Assembly (NCBI RefSeq): GCF_004339745.1
Contig: NZ_SMGP01000001.1
Location: forward strand, 434,001-498,000
Source: Paraburkholderia sp. BL9I2N2
Lineage (GTDB): Bacteria > Pseudomonadota > Gammaproteobacteria > Burkholderiales > Burkholderiaceae
Reading direction: 5' to 3'
Length of the DNA: 64,000 nt
Shown here one piece after another: positions 44,621 through 55,452 of the stretch (position 1 is its first letter; every line of letters starts with the position of its first letter). A program made the position numbers and the translations under genes. The notes under the pieces are model-generated. The model was not told the DNA's origin. It saw only the letters and a program-made list of their open reading frames with translations, and ran no database searches.

Positions 44621-45349
44621 TTAACCGGCTTTGACCGCCGCCACATTGACCAGCGTTTCACGACGCTTGCCGGGTTGCGGATGGGTCAGGCCGAGCCGTT
44701 CGAGAAGACCGAAGTCTTTCGCGCGGCTCCACCAGAGGTAGGGCAGCGAGACATTGCGCTCGCTGAAGCTGAAGCCGCCGCGGCGGATCATGTCGAGGTA
44801 GCCGTCGGCGCTTTTTTGCACGTGCATCGGATGACGGAACAGCAGCCGGATCACCCACGATTTGATGTACGCGTCGGTGGATTCGGCGAACAGCAGCACG
44901 CCGCCCGGTTTGAGCACGCGGCGGAACTCGGCGAGCGCGCGGTCCTGTTCGACGAGGTGATGGAAGGTTTGATGGCAGAACACGATATCGGCGCTCGCGT
45001 CGGGCAGCGGCAGTTTCGCGCAGTCGCCGTGCAGCAACTCGATCTCTGCTAGCTTGTCGCGGCAGGCGCTCGCTGCCTGAGCGGCAAGCGTCAACGACGG
45101 CTCGTGGAAGTCGATGCCGACCAGGCGGCGCGGCTTGAACGCCTCGGCGAGCAGACGGAAGGAAATGCCCTGGCCGCAGCCGACGTCGACGATCACCGGC
45201 GCCTCGGGCAAGGGCGTGTCGAGCAGGCGTTGGAGGTCGTTGATCGCGACCCGCAGCACATGATGTTCCCAGGTGTAGGTACGCAGGAACCAGATCCCGA
45301 AAGCGGTTTCCGGCACGAATGGCACACTGGATGTTTCGGATGGCGACAC
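44621..45349 (-). CDS. Class I SAM-dependent methyltransferase
   Basis: A 242-residue methyltransferase. Motif I VIVDVGCGQGISF binds SAM, the acidic end of beta-2 is VGIDFHE, and motif III is the LPDASADIVFCHQTFHHL region. GTG 45349 has GGGGAG 6 bases upstream and is chosen over the longer frame reaching 45496. It is divergent from the flavoprotein gene and is the only leftward gene of the cluster. Methylation of the aryl head (as in known aryl polyenes with ring methyl or methoxy groups) is the obvious role by context, not by sequence. Confidence 0.8.
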   Translation of the reverse strand: MSPSETSSVPFVPETAFGIWFLRTYTWEHHVLRVAINDLQRLLDTPLPEAPVIVDVGCGQGISFRLLAEAFKPRRLVGIDFHEPSLTLAAQAASACRDKLAEIELLHGDCAKLPLPDASADIVFCHQTFHHLVEQDRALAEFRRVLKPGGVLLFAESTDAYIKSWVIRLLFRHPMHVQKSADGYLDMIRRGGFSFSERNVSLPYLWWSRAKDFGLLERLGLTHPQPGKRRETLVNVAAVKAG

Positions 45350-45484
45350 GCTGGGCTCCCCGGCGAAATAGCGTTCTTGCTGTGCCCCACGAAGACTCCC
45401 TTCGGGGCGTTGAAGTGCAATTGTAACGAGACGTAAGGATGCAGCGAAACGCTGCTCCGGGCAAGCCAAACGATTGAGGCAAAT

Positions 45485-46729
45485 TTGAGTACACATTCGT
45501 CAAAGCGCACGACCGTCGATGTCGTGATCATCGGTGCCGGACCGGCAGGCGCGGTCGCGGCGGCATTGCTGCGCAAGTCCGGGCGTTCCGTGCTGGTGCT
45601 GGAGCGCCAGCACTTTCCGCGCTTTTCCATCGGCGAGAGCCTGCTGCCGCAGAGCATGGCCTATCTCGAAGAGGCCGGCATGCTGCAGGCCGTGGTCGAA
45701 GCGGGCTTCCAGTACAAGAACGGCGCGCATTTCGTGTATCGCGATCAGTCGTCGGCGTTCGACTTCCGCGACAAGCATTCGCCGGGTTGGGGCACCACCT
45801 ACCAGGTCGAGCGCGCGGTATTCGACGATATTCTGATTCGCTGCGCGGCGGAGCAGGGCGCCGACGTGCGCTTCGGCCATACCGTGCGCGCGGTTCATCC
45901 CGGCGTCACGCCTTTGGTCGATGTGGTCGACGAAGCGGATCACGCCTATCAGATCGAAGCGCGTTTCGTGTTCGACGCAAGCGGCTTCGGTCGCGTTTTG
46001 CCGCGCCTGCTGAATCTCGAAGCGCCGACGCGGATGCCGACGCGCGCCGCGATCTTCACGCATGTACAGGACGGCATTCCGGCCGGCATGACCGACCGCA
46101 ACAAGATTTGCGTGGCGACGCATCCCGAACACCGCGATGTGTGGTTCTGGATGATTCCGCTGGCGGGCGGACGTTCGTCGGTGGGCTGTGTCGCCGAGGC
46201 GAGTTTCCTCGACGTGCCGGAGGCGGAGCGCGATACGAAATTGCGCGCGCTGATCCAGCAGGAGCCGACGCTCAACCGCCTGATCGGCAACGCGCCGTTC
46301 CTGATGCCGGTGCGGCACATCGGTGGTTATGCGGCGAACGTGGAGCGTCTGCATGGGCCCGGTTACGCGCTGCTCGGCAATGCGGGCGAGTTTCTCGATC
46401 CGGTGTTTTCGTCCGGCGTGACGATCGCGCTGCGCTCGGCGCAACTCGCGGTGCAGACCTTGAACCGGCAACTGGACGGCGCACAGGTCGACTGGTCGGC
46501 CGCTTACGACGTGCCGTTGCGCAAGGGGATCGATACGTTCCGCGCTTTCGTCGAGCGTTGGTATTCCGGTGCGTTGCAGGACATCATTTTCTATCCGGAC
46601 CAGACGCCGTCGATCCGACGCATGATCAGCGCGGTGCTGGCGGGTTATGCGTGGGATGAGTCGAATCCGTATGTCGCGGATCCGGTGCGTCGGTTGAATG
46701 CGTTGCATGAGGTTTGCATGCAGCGGTGA
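45485..46729 (+). CDS. FAD-dependent oxidoreductase, halogenase-like
   Basis: A 414-residue flavoprotein of the tryptophan-halogenase/geranylgeranyl-reductase superfamily. The FAD motif GAGPAGAVAAALL is N-terminal, and WFWMIP fits the WxWxIP motif of flavin-dependent halogenases. The end of the FAD domain is LLGNAGEFLDPVFSSG. A catalytic Lys is not placed with certainty. The frame has no ATG; TTG 45485 with GAGG upstream is the likely start. It lies beside the methyltransferase. Halogenation or oxidation of the pigment is possible. Confidence 0.8.
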   Translation: MSTHSSKRTTVDVVIIGAGPAGAVAAALLRKSGRSVLVLERQHFPRFSIGESLLPQSMAYLEEAGMLQAVVEAGFQYKNGAHFVYRDQSSAFDFRDKHSPGWGTTYQVERAVFDDILIRCAAEQGADVRFGHTVRAVHPGVTPLVDVVDEADHAYQIEARFVFDASGFGRVLPRLLNLEAPTRMPTRAAIFTHVQDGIPAGMTDRNKICVATHPEHRDVWFWMIPLAGGRSSVGCVAEASFLDVPEAERDTKLRALIQQEPTLNRLIGNAPFLMPVRHIGGYAANVERLHGPGYALLGNAGEFLDPVFSSGVTIALRSAQLAVQTLNRQLDGAQVDWSAAYDVPLRKGIDTFRAFVERWYSGALQDIIFYPDQTPSIRRMISAVLAGYAWDESNPYVADPVRRLNALHEVCMQR

Positions 46730-46754
46730 GCTAGCTGCTGAAGGCTGGGCAAAA

Positions 46755-46784
46755 AAACGGCGCTTCGAAATTGAAGCGCCGTTT
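46755..46784. terminator. Bidirectional intrinsic terminator
   Basis: AAACGGCGCTTC / GAAGCGCCGTTT is a perfect 12-bp stem with a 6-base loop. It separates the aryl polyene region from the leftward purine operon and can serve both. Confidence 0.9.
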
Positions 46785-46812
46785 CTTCATTCAGTTGCGT
46801 AAATCACTCAGC

Positions 46813-48177
46813 TCAAGCCGCGATCCTGGCCGCGCTCGACGCATGCCGCCGCATATCGTCGCGACGATGCACGCGCTTGCCGGCGGCATACGTCTCATAG
46901 ATCGCGCGATCGTCGCCGAGCAGCGCGAACGCGAACAACAGTTCCTCCAGCGTTTCAGTACGTGCAGTGCGGCGCGCGAGCAGCGGCGTCGCGCGCGGAT
47001 CGAGCACGACGAAGTCCGCTTCCGACTTCGGCTTCAACGTGCCGACCTTGTCCGCCAGATCAAGCGCTTCGGCCGCGCCGCCCGTTGCCAGATAGAACAT
47101 GCGCGTGGCCGTCAGATGATGGCCGCCCAGACGCGCGACCTTGTGCGCTTCGTTCATGGTTTGCAGCATCGAGAACGACGTGCCGCCGCCGACGTCCGTC
47201 GCCAGTGCGATCGGCATGCCGGCTTCATCGGCCTTGTCGAAGTCGAACAGGCCGCTGCCGAGGAACAGGTTCGAGGTCGGGCAGTGCGAGGCGACCGTGC
47301 CGGTTTGCGCCATGCGTTTGCGGTCTTCCTCGTCGAGGTGAATGCAGTGGCCGTACACCGCGCGGCGGCGCAGCAGACCGTAGTGATCGTAGATGTCCAG
47401 ATAGCTGCGGTGACCGGGGAACAGATCGGCGACCCATTTCACTTCATCGTGATTTTCCGCGACGTGGCTCTGGATGAAGATGTCCGGGTGCTCGCCCGCC
47501 AGCACGCCGCACGCTTCGAGTTGCGCTTCGGTCGAGGTCGGCGCGAACCGCGGCGTGAGCGCGTACATCTGGCGGCCGCGATTGTGCCAGCGGCCGATCA
47601 GCTCGGCGCTGTCGTCGTAGCCCGATTGCGCGGTGTCGCGCAGGAACTCGGGGCAGTTGCGGTCCATCAGCACCTTGCCGGCCACCATGCGCAGATTACG
47701 CGCTTCGCTCTCGGTGAAGAGCGCGTCGGCCGATTCCTTATGGACCGTGCAATACACGAGCGCCGTGGTCGTGCCGCACGCCAGCAGTTCGTCGACGAAA
47801 AAGCTCGCGGTGTCGCGTGCATACGCCGGATCGGTGAAGCGGCGTTCGGTCGGAAACGTGTACGTCTCGAGCCACGGCAACAAACCCGGCGCTGGCGACG
47901 CGATCATGTCCGTCTGCGGATAGTGAATGTGCGTATCGATGAAACCCGGCACGATCAGCTTGTCGCGCATCTCCTGCACCTGGGTGCCGGGCGCGAGTTG
48001 CGGCGCGAGCGCGGCATAGGCGCCCGCCGCGACGACATGGCCGTCTTCGACAATCAGCAGGCCGTCCTCGTTGAAGACCGCCGCATTGGACGATTGCGCG
48101 GGATCGCCGTTGAAGGTCAGCAGTTGCGCGCGGAATGCCGATTGGGCTGCTTTGGCCGGGTTGGCAGATTGAGTCAT
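46813..48177 (-). CDS. guaD: Guanine deaminase
   Basis: A 454-residue amidohydrolase converting guanine to xanthine. The zinc-binding PGFIDTHIHYPQ, the HVAENHDEVKW segment and SHCPTSNLFLGSG with its His/Asp are intact. Length and motif order match bacterial GuaD. It is last in the leftward order xdhA, xdhB, xdhC, adenine deaminase, guaD. Its product is the substrate of the xanthine dehydrogenase encoded upstream. Confidence 0.95.
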   Translation of the reverse strand: MTQSANPAKAAQSAFRAQLLTFNGDPAQSSNAAVFNEDGLLIVEDGHVVAAGAYAALAPQLAPGTQVQEMRDKLIVPGFIDTHIHYPQTDMIASPAPGLLPWLETYTFPTERRFTDPAYARDTASFFVDELLACGTTTALVYCTVHKESADALFTESEARNLRMVAGKVLMDRNCPEFLRDTAQSGYDDSAELIGRWHNRGRQMYALTPRFAPTSTEAQLEACGVLAGEHPDIFIQSHVAENHDEVKWVADLFPGHRSYLDIYDHYGLLRRRAVYGHCIHLDEEDRKRMAQTGTVASHCPTSNLFLGSGLFDFDKADEAGMPIALATDVGGGTSFSMLQTMNEAHKVARLGGHHLTATRMFYLATGGAAEALDLADKVGTLKPKSEADFVVLDPRATPLLARRTARTETLEELLFAFALLGDDRAIYETYAAGKRVHRRDDMRRHASSAARIAA

Positions 48178-48280
48178 GGAAAAACCGTCTCCGATTGTGG
48201 AAGCTGCACAGTCCGGACGACGGTTCGATCATGGTTCGCACATGAGCCCATGCCGCCGCCGGCTGCGATACATCGGCCCG

Positions 48281-49339
<1,059 letters not shown>

Positions 49340-49401
49340 TCAGGTTTTCGTTGGAGTCGGTTCGGGCCGGATGCGTAAGCGTTGTGTCGACGTGCCGCGC
49401 T

Positions 49402-50418
49402 TCAAACCGTCTGCGTGGCGTGATGCATGCCCGCGTTCGCCTCGACGGCCTGAAGCACCTGCGCCGCCGCCGAGATCGCGATGATCTCCGGCGACTTGTC
49501 GACGATGCCGTCCACGCCGAGCGGGCACTTCATGCGCGCGATCAGCGACGGATCGAGACCGCGCGCGGCCAGCCGGTGTTCGAACTGCTTGCGCTTGCTG
49601 TGCGAGCCGATCATGCCGAAGAACGCGAAGTCGCCACGCCGCAGAATGCGCTCGGCCAACTCGAGATCGAGCGCATGGTTATGCGTCATCACGATGAAGT
49701 ACGTGTTTGGCGCGGCCTGGTCGATGGCTTCGTCGGGGGCGTCGTTTGGATCGATCTTCACGTTCGGCGCATGCAGCGATTCCGCGGGCGGAAACTGCGC
49801 GTCGCGTTCGTCCACCCAGCGGACCACGCAAGGCAGCGTGGCCAGCACGCGAACCAGCGCGGCGCCCACGTGACCGGCGCCGAACAGCGCGACCGAGAAG
49901 TCGCCGGGCGCGATGGTTTCGGTGAGCAGCGCGCCGCTGTCGTCGAAACCCGCGCCGTCCCACAGCAGGCAGTCAGCGGCGTCGACGCCCGGCTCGGGGT
50001 CGGACAGCATCACCGCATCCGGTGCGGGGCCGAATGATACGCTACGCACCGTCGAAAGGCCGGCGGCCACGCGTTTCGCCAGCGACGTGATCCAGCCGAG
50101 GTCGCCCACGTCGAGCCGCTCGAACGCGACAATCACCGCGCCGCCGCAGCATTGCCCGAGGCTCGGGCCGAGCGCGAAGCGCTCCAGGCGGCGCATGTGC
50201 GGCGAGCGCATGCCGTCGCGCAGCACCTGGCGCGCGGTCTCGATGGCTTTCCATTCGAGGTGTCCGCCGCCGATGGTGTGCTTCGCCGAATCGCGCGTAA
50301 CGATCATCTTGGTGCCGGCTTCGCGGGGCGCCGAACCTTCGACGCGCGCGACCGTCACCAGCACGGCGGCATCGCCGTGCGCGAGCAGTTGTTGCAGGTC
50401 AGGTAGCCAGGGCTGCAT
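49402..50418 (-). CDS. xdhC: Xanthine dehydrogenase accessory protein XdhC
   Basis: A 338-residue XdhC that inserts sulfurated molybdenum cofactor into XdhB. The conserved N-terminal ARVEGSAPREAGTKM, the IGGGHLEW motif, the CCGGAV cysteine motif and a C-terminal Rossmann-type domain (VALFGAGHVGAALVRVL) are present. It lies 95 bp after xdhB and 68 bp before the deaminase in the same leftward unit. Confidence 0.93.
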   Translation of the reverse strand: MQPWLPDLQQLLAHGDAAVLVTVARVEGSAPREAGTKMIVTRDSAKHTIGGGHLEWKAIETARQVLRDGMRSPHMRRLERFALGPSLGQCCGGAVIVAFERLDVGDLGWITSLAKRVAAGLSTVRSVSFGPAPDAVMLSDPEPGVDAADCLLWDGAGFDDSGALLTETIAPGDFSVALFGAGHVGAALVRVLATLPCVVRWVDERDAQFPPAESLHAPNVKIDPNDAPDEAIDQAAPNTYFIVMTHNHALDLELAERILRRGDFAFFGMIGSHSKRKQFEHRLAARGLDPSLIARMKCPLGVDGIVDKSPEIIAISAAAQVLQAVEANAGMHHATQTV

Positions 50419-50513
50419 CCGGCGTTCTCCATGCGTGGCCGCGCGGGGTGTCCGTGCGGCCGGTTGAGTGTGGCCTCTCGCGTTCGTGTCGCGTCGGGCC
50501 GCGGGTTATTTTC

Positions 50514-52919
50514 TCAAGCTGTCGTGTCGGTCGCCGCCGGTTCCGTTGCCGGTTGCGGCGCGGCCGGCGGCTGCAAGGCGTCCAGCGCGTCGAGAATCGC
50601 TTCGGGCGTGGCCGGTGCGCGCAACGCCGGCGCCTGTTGCGCGTCCGGCACGGCGGCCGCGATCGCGTCGCGAATCGCGAGGAACACCGAGAACGGCAAC
50701 AGCAACGGCGGTTCGCCGACGGCCTTCGAGCGGAACACGGTCGGCTCGGCGTTGTGGTTCTGATAGAGCTGCACGTGGAACGCGGCGGGCGTGTCGCTCA
50801 CCGCCGGAATCTTGTAGGTCGACGGCGCGTGCGTCATCAGACGGCCATCGCGGTTCCACCAGAGTTCCTCAGTGGTGAGCCAGCCCATGCCCTGAATGAA
50901 GCCACCTTCCACCTGGCCGATGTCGATGGCCGGGTTGATCGACTGGCCGGCGTCGTGCAGCACGTCCGCGCGCACGAGTTTCCATTCGCCGGTCAGCGTG
51001 TCGATCACGACTTCCGAGACCGCCGCGCCATATGCGAAGTAATAAAACGGATGACCGGTCAGCGTTTTCGCGTCCCAATGCACTTTCGGCGTCGTGTAGA
51101 AACCGTCCGACCACAACTGCACGCGCGCCAGATAGGCGGCGCCGACCAGTTGTTCGAAGGGCATTGCTCCACCGTTCACCGACACCTCGCCGCTGGCGAA
51201 TTGCACGTCGTTCGCCGCACCGCCGAGTTGTTTGGCCGCAAGTTCCGCGAGCCTTGCGCGAATTGTTTTCGCCGCGGCTTCGGCGGCTTTGCCGTTCAGG
51301 TCGCTGCCGGTGGAAGCCGCGGTCGCCGACGTGTTCGCGACCTTGGATGTGTCGGTTGCCGTGACCCGCACGCGTGAGAGCGGCAAGCCGAACTCGTTGG
51401 CGACCACTTGCGCGACCTTGGTGTTGAGCCCCTGGCCCATCTCCGTGCCGCCGTGATTGACGAGCACCGAGCCGTCTTTGTACACATGCACCAGCGCGCC
51501 GGCCTGATTCAGAAACGGTACGTTGAACGAGATGCCGAACTTCACCGGCGAGAACGCGATGCCACGCTTGAGCACCGGACTGCTTGCGTTGAAGGCGGCG
51601 ATCGCTTTGCGGCGCGCGCGATAGTCGCTGGTGCCGAGCAGCTCATCGGTCAACGGCGCGATGATGTTGTCTTCGACACGCTGTCCGTACGGCGTCGTGT
51701 CGCGCTCGCCGATGCCGTAGTAGTTGGCGAGGCGCACGTCGAGCGGATCGCAGTTCAACTGACGCGCGATGCTGTCGAGCATCACTTCCATCACGAGCGC
51801 GCCTTGCGGACCGCCGAAGCCGCGGAACGCGGTGTTCGACTGCGTGTTGGTCTTGCAGCACAGCGCGACGATGTCGACGTCGGACAGGTAGTACGCGTTG
51901 TCGAAGTGGCAGACGGCGCGTGTGGCGACGGCGCCGGAGAGGTCGGCGGAATAGCCCGCGCGCAGCGCGATTTCGACGCGCGCGCCGAGAATGCGGCCGC
52001 TGTCGTCGAAGCCCGCTTCGTACGCGTAGACCGCGTCGTGGCGCTTGCCGGTGATCATGAAATCGTCGTCGCGGTCGGCGCGCAGTTTGACCGGGCGGCG
52101 CAGCCGTTTCGCCGCCAGCGCTGCCACGCAGGCGAACACCGCCGATTGCGATTCCTTGCCGCCGAAGCCACCGCCCATGCGCCGGCATTCGCACACCACG
52201 TTATGCGCCGGCCAGTCGAGCATATGCGCGACCACCTGCTGCATTTCGCTAGGGTGCTGCGTCGAACTGTAGACGAGCATGCCGTCCATTTCCTTCGGCA
52301 CGGCGTACGCGATCTGGCCTTCCAGATAGAACTGCTCCTGGCCGCCCACTTCAAACGTGGCGCTGATGCGATGCGGTGCGGCGGCGATCTTCGCATCCGG
52401 CTCGCCGCGTCTGAGATGCAGCGGCGGCAGCACGAATTGCTTCGCAGCCTTTGCATCAGCAGGCGTGAGGATGGCTTCGAGCGGTTCGTAGCGGACCACG
52501 TCGTCGCTTTTTGCCAGCGCGGCGGCACGGCGGGCCAACTCGTGGCTTTCGGCGATCACGGCGAACACCGGCTGGCCGAGATACAGCACTTCATCGACGG
52601 CGAGAATCGGGTCGTCGTGCAGCACCGGGCCGCAATTGTTCTCGCCGGGAATGTCTTCGGCGGTCAGTACGGCGATCACGCCCGGCGCTTTCCTGACCGC
52701 GTCGAGGTCCATCGACACGATCCGCGCATGGGCATGGCGCGACAGGCCGAGCGCAGCATGCAGCGTGCCTTGCAACTCGGGTACGTCGTCCGTGTAAGTG
52801 GCTTCGCCGCTCACATGCAGCGCGGCCGATTCATGCGGTAACGATACGCCGATCGATGCGTCGCTTTCGTGAGCGACGTGCCTCGCAGCGTGTTCGACGA
52901 AAGCATCGGTCCGGTTCAT
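50514..52919 (-). CDS. xdhB: Xanthine dehydrogenase molybdopterin-binding subunit
   Basis: An 801-residue large subunit. The Moco-binding elements GGGFGGKES, FRGFGGPQG and GEPPLL, with the catalytic Glu in the last, are present. It takes hypoxanthine to xanthine to urate. ATG 52919 overlaps the xdhA stop (TGATG); a GTG 3 bases upstream is possible. A C-terminal Ala/Pro tail (about 30 residues) extends past the core. Confidence 0.95.
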   Translation of the reverse strand: MNRTDAFVEHAARHVAHESDASIGVSLPHESAALHVSGEATYTDDVPELQGTLHAALGLSRHAHARIVSMDLDAVRKAPGVIAVLTAEDIPGENNCGPVLHDDPILAVDEVLYLGQPVFAVIAESHELARRAAALAKSDDVVRYEPLEAILTPADAKAAKQFVLPPLHLRRGEPDAKIAAAPHRISATFEVGGQEQFYLEGQIAYAVPKEMDGMLVYSSTQHPSEMQQVVAHMLDWPAHNVVCECRRMGGGFGGKESQSAVFACVAALAAKRLRRPVKLRADRDDDFMITGKRHDAVYAYEAGFDDSGRILGARVEIALRAGYSADLSGAVATRAVCHFDNAYYLSDVDIVALCCKTNTQSNTAFRGFGGPQGALVMEVMLDSIARQLNCDPLDVRLANYYGIGERDTTPYGQRVEDNIIAPLTDELLGTSDYRARRKAIAAFNASSPVLKRGIAFSPVKFGISFNVPFLNQAGALVHVYKDGSVLVNHGGTEMGQGLNTKVAQVVANEFGLPLSRVRVTATDTSKVANTSATAASTGSDLNGKAAEAAAKTIRARLAELAAKQLGGAANDVQFASGEVSVNGGAMPFEQLVGAAYLARVQLWSDGFYTTPKVHWDAKTLTGHPFYYFAYGAAVSEVVIDTLTGEWKLVRADVLHDAGQSINPAIDIGQVEGGFIQGMGWLTTEELWWNRDGRLMTHAPSTYKIPAVSDTPAAFHVQLYQNHNAEPTVFRSKAVGEPPLLLPFSVFLAIRDAIAAAVPDAQQAPALRAPATPEAILDALDALQPPAAPQPATEPAATDTTA

Positions 52920-54466
52920 CACGACGGCTCCTTCGCAACGGCGGCGTCCGGCGCGCCGGCTTCGAACGCGAACGCATTCACGTCGAAGAGGGCGAGCGGC
53001 GCGTCATCGCGCGTTTCGAGGTGGAAACGCCACAGCAGGTTGCGCGCCACCTTCAGTCGATAGGCGCTCGAAGCGCGCATGTCGGTGAGCGGCTGGTAAT
53101 CGGCGACTAGCGCATTCATGGCTTGCCGCGCGGTGCTTTCGTCCCATGTTGCGCTATTCAGGACCGCTTCGGTTTGCGCGGCCCGCTTCGGCGTGGCCGC
53201 CATGCCGCCGAACGCGATGCGCGCCTGCTGAATGGTCCCGTTTTCGCCGAGGTGCAGTGCGAATGCCGCGCACACGGCCGAGATGTCCTGATCGTAGCGC
53301 TTCGACACTTTGTAGGTGCGAAAGCGCAGATTGCCCGCCGGGCGCGGCACGCGCAGCGCCGCGACGAATTCGCCGGCGGCGAGCGCGGTCTTCTGATAGC
53401 CGAGGTAGAACGCGTCGAGCGGCAGCGTGCGCGTTTTCGGACCGCGGCGCAGCACGACTTCGGCGCCGAGCGCAAGCAGCGCCGGCATCGAGTCGCCGAT
53501 CGGCGAGCCGTTCGCGACGTTGCCGCCGAGCGTGCCGGCATTGCGGATCGGCAGCGACGCGAAACGCGTCCACAGTTCGGCTAGTTCGGGGTAGTCGACG
53601 GCGAGCGCCGCGTACGCGTCTTCGAGCGTGACGGCCGCGCCGATCGTCAGCGTCTGCGCATCACGCTCGATCGTCTTCAATTCGGCGACGTTGCCGATAT
53701 ACAGAATGTCGCCGAGATCGCGGAATTGCTTGGTGACCCACAGGCCGACGTCGGTGCTGCCGGCCAGCAGCCGTGCGTGCGGATGTTCGGTGCGCAGTTT
53801 GGCGAATGCGTCGAGCGAGATCGGCGCATAAAAGGCGGGCGAGCCGAACGTGGCGCCGCGCGTGTCGGGCGCACGGTATTCGAAGGTGTCGCGCCGTTGC
53901 AGCTCGCGCAATTGATCCACCACGGCCTGACGGTCGAGCGTCACGCGCGGGTATTGCGGATAGTCGAACATCTTCTGCGAGGCGTCGACGATCGGCCGGT
54001 AGCCGGTGCAACGGCACAGATTGCCGGAGAGCGCGGCGTTGATTTCATCACGGGTGGGCAGACCGGCGGCGGCCGGCTGGTTTTCGTACAGCGCCCACAT
54101 CGACATCACGAAGCCGGGCGTGCAGAAGCCGCATTGCGAACCGTGGCAATCGACCATGGCCTGTTGCACGGGATGCAGCGCGCCGTCGGCGGCGCGCAGG
54201 TCTTCGACCGTGAAGAGCGCCTTGCCGTCCAGCGTCGGCAGGAACTGGATGCAGGCGTTGACCGCTTTCAGCGCGAGGTCGCCGTGCGCATCCAGTTCGC
54301 CGATGACGACCGTGCAGGCGCCGCAGTCGCCTTCCGCGCAGCCTTCCTTGGTGCCGGTGCAATGCAGATCCTCGCGCAGGTGCTGCAGCACGGTGCGCGA
54401 CGCAGGGACGCCCGCGACCTCACGGATGGACCCCTGGTGATAAAAGCGGATGGTTTGCGTTGTCAT
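52919..54466 (-). CDS. xdhA: Xanthine dehydrogenase small subunit (2Fe-2S and FAD domains)
   Basis: A 515-residue subunit. Residues 1-165 contain two [2Fe-2S] centres: CTGTKEGCAEGDCGAC for the first and CGFCTPG with CRCTGYR for the second. Residues about 200-500 are the FAD domain (AGSTDVGLWVT, GGNVANGSPIGDSMPALLALGA). It accepts electrons from the Mo site and passes them to NAD. ATG 54466 fits the family start MTTQTIRFYHQG. It is first gene of the purine operon, after a 377-bp intergenic region. Confidence 0.95.
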   Translation of the reverse strand: MTTQTIRFYHQGSIREVAGVPASRTVLQHLREDLHCTGTKEGCAEGDCGACTVVIGELDAHGDLALKAVNACIQFLPTLDGKALFTVEDLRAADGALHPVQQAMVDCHGSQCGFCTPGFVMSMWALYENQPAAAGLPTRDEINAALSGNLCRCTGYRPIVDASQKMFDYPQYPRVTLDRQAVVDQLRELQRRDTFEYRAPDTRGATFGSPAFYAPISLDAFAKLRTEHPHARLLAGSTDVGLWVTKQFRDLGDILYIGNVAELKTIERDAQTLTIGAAVTLEDAYAALAVDYPELAELWTRFASLPIRNAGTLGGNVANGSPIGDSMPALLALGAEVVLRRGPKTRTLPLDAFYLGYQKTALAAGEFVAALRVPRPAGNLRFRTYKVSKRYDQDISAVCAAFALHLGENGTIQQARIAFGGMAATPKRAAQTEAVLNSATWDESTARQAMNALVADYQPLTDMRASSAYRLKVARNLLWRFHLETRDDAPLALFDVNAFAFEAGAPDAAVAKEPS

Positions 54467-54843
54467 GGCGAATCCGAAAGACAGTGCGGACCGGGCGCGC
54501 GTTACGCATGGGGTCGCGCCAAAGCCGGCCTCGCGCACGTAGATCGCCATCCAATTCCGAAGATAGCATTACCTTGTCCCAAAAATATTTCCCATGTCGC
54601 ATGAAGCTTATTCGGAAGCGGTCATGAGATAAGTACGATTCACGCTAAGGCGGGAAGTTGCGTGAGACGGGACGGAAGGCGGAAAGCCAGGCGGGGTGGG
54701 GTGTTGCGGGGGGAACGGGCGGTCATTGCGCCGCTAAACACGGTTGTTGCGGGCAAAAAAAACGCCGAATCTCGGGCCGCCTTATTGGGCGGCACGCAAT
54801 CCGGCGTTATCTCTTGCGGCAAAGCAGGGCAAAAAACCGCTAA
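54467..54843. other. Intergenic region between xdhA and dsbB
   Basis: A 377-bp region. The right-hand part (next to xdhA) must carry the purine-operon promoter; an AT-rich patch lies near 54565-54595. The left-hand part holds the dsbB terminator. No gene was supported. Confidence 0.5.
54755..54808 (-). terminator. Intrinsic terminator of dsbB
   Basis: Read leftward, a stem AACGCCG / CGGCGTT (54761-54767 and 54802-54808) encloses an inner GCCGCC/GGGCGGC hairpin, followed by eight T residues. It lies 35 bases after the dsbB stop. Confidence 0.75.
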
Positions 54844-55434
<591 letters not shown>

Positions 55435-55452
55435 TTACGACGTATTTCCTGA

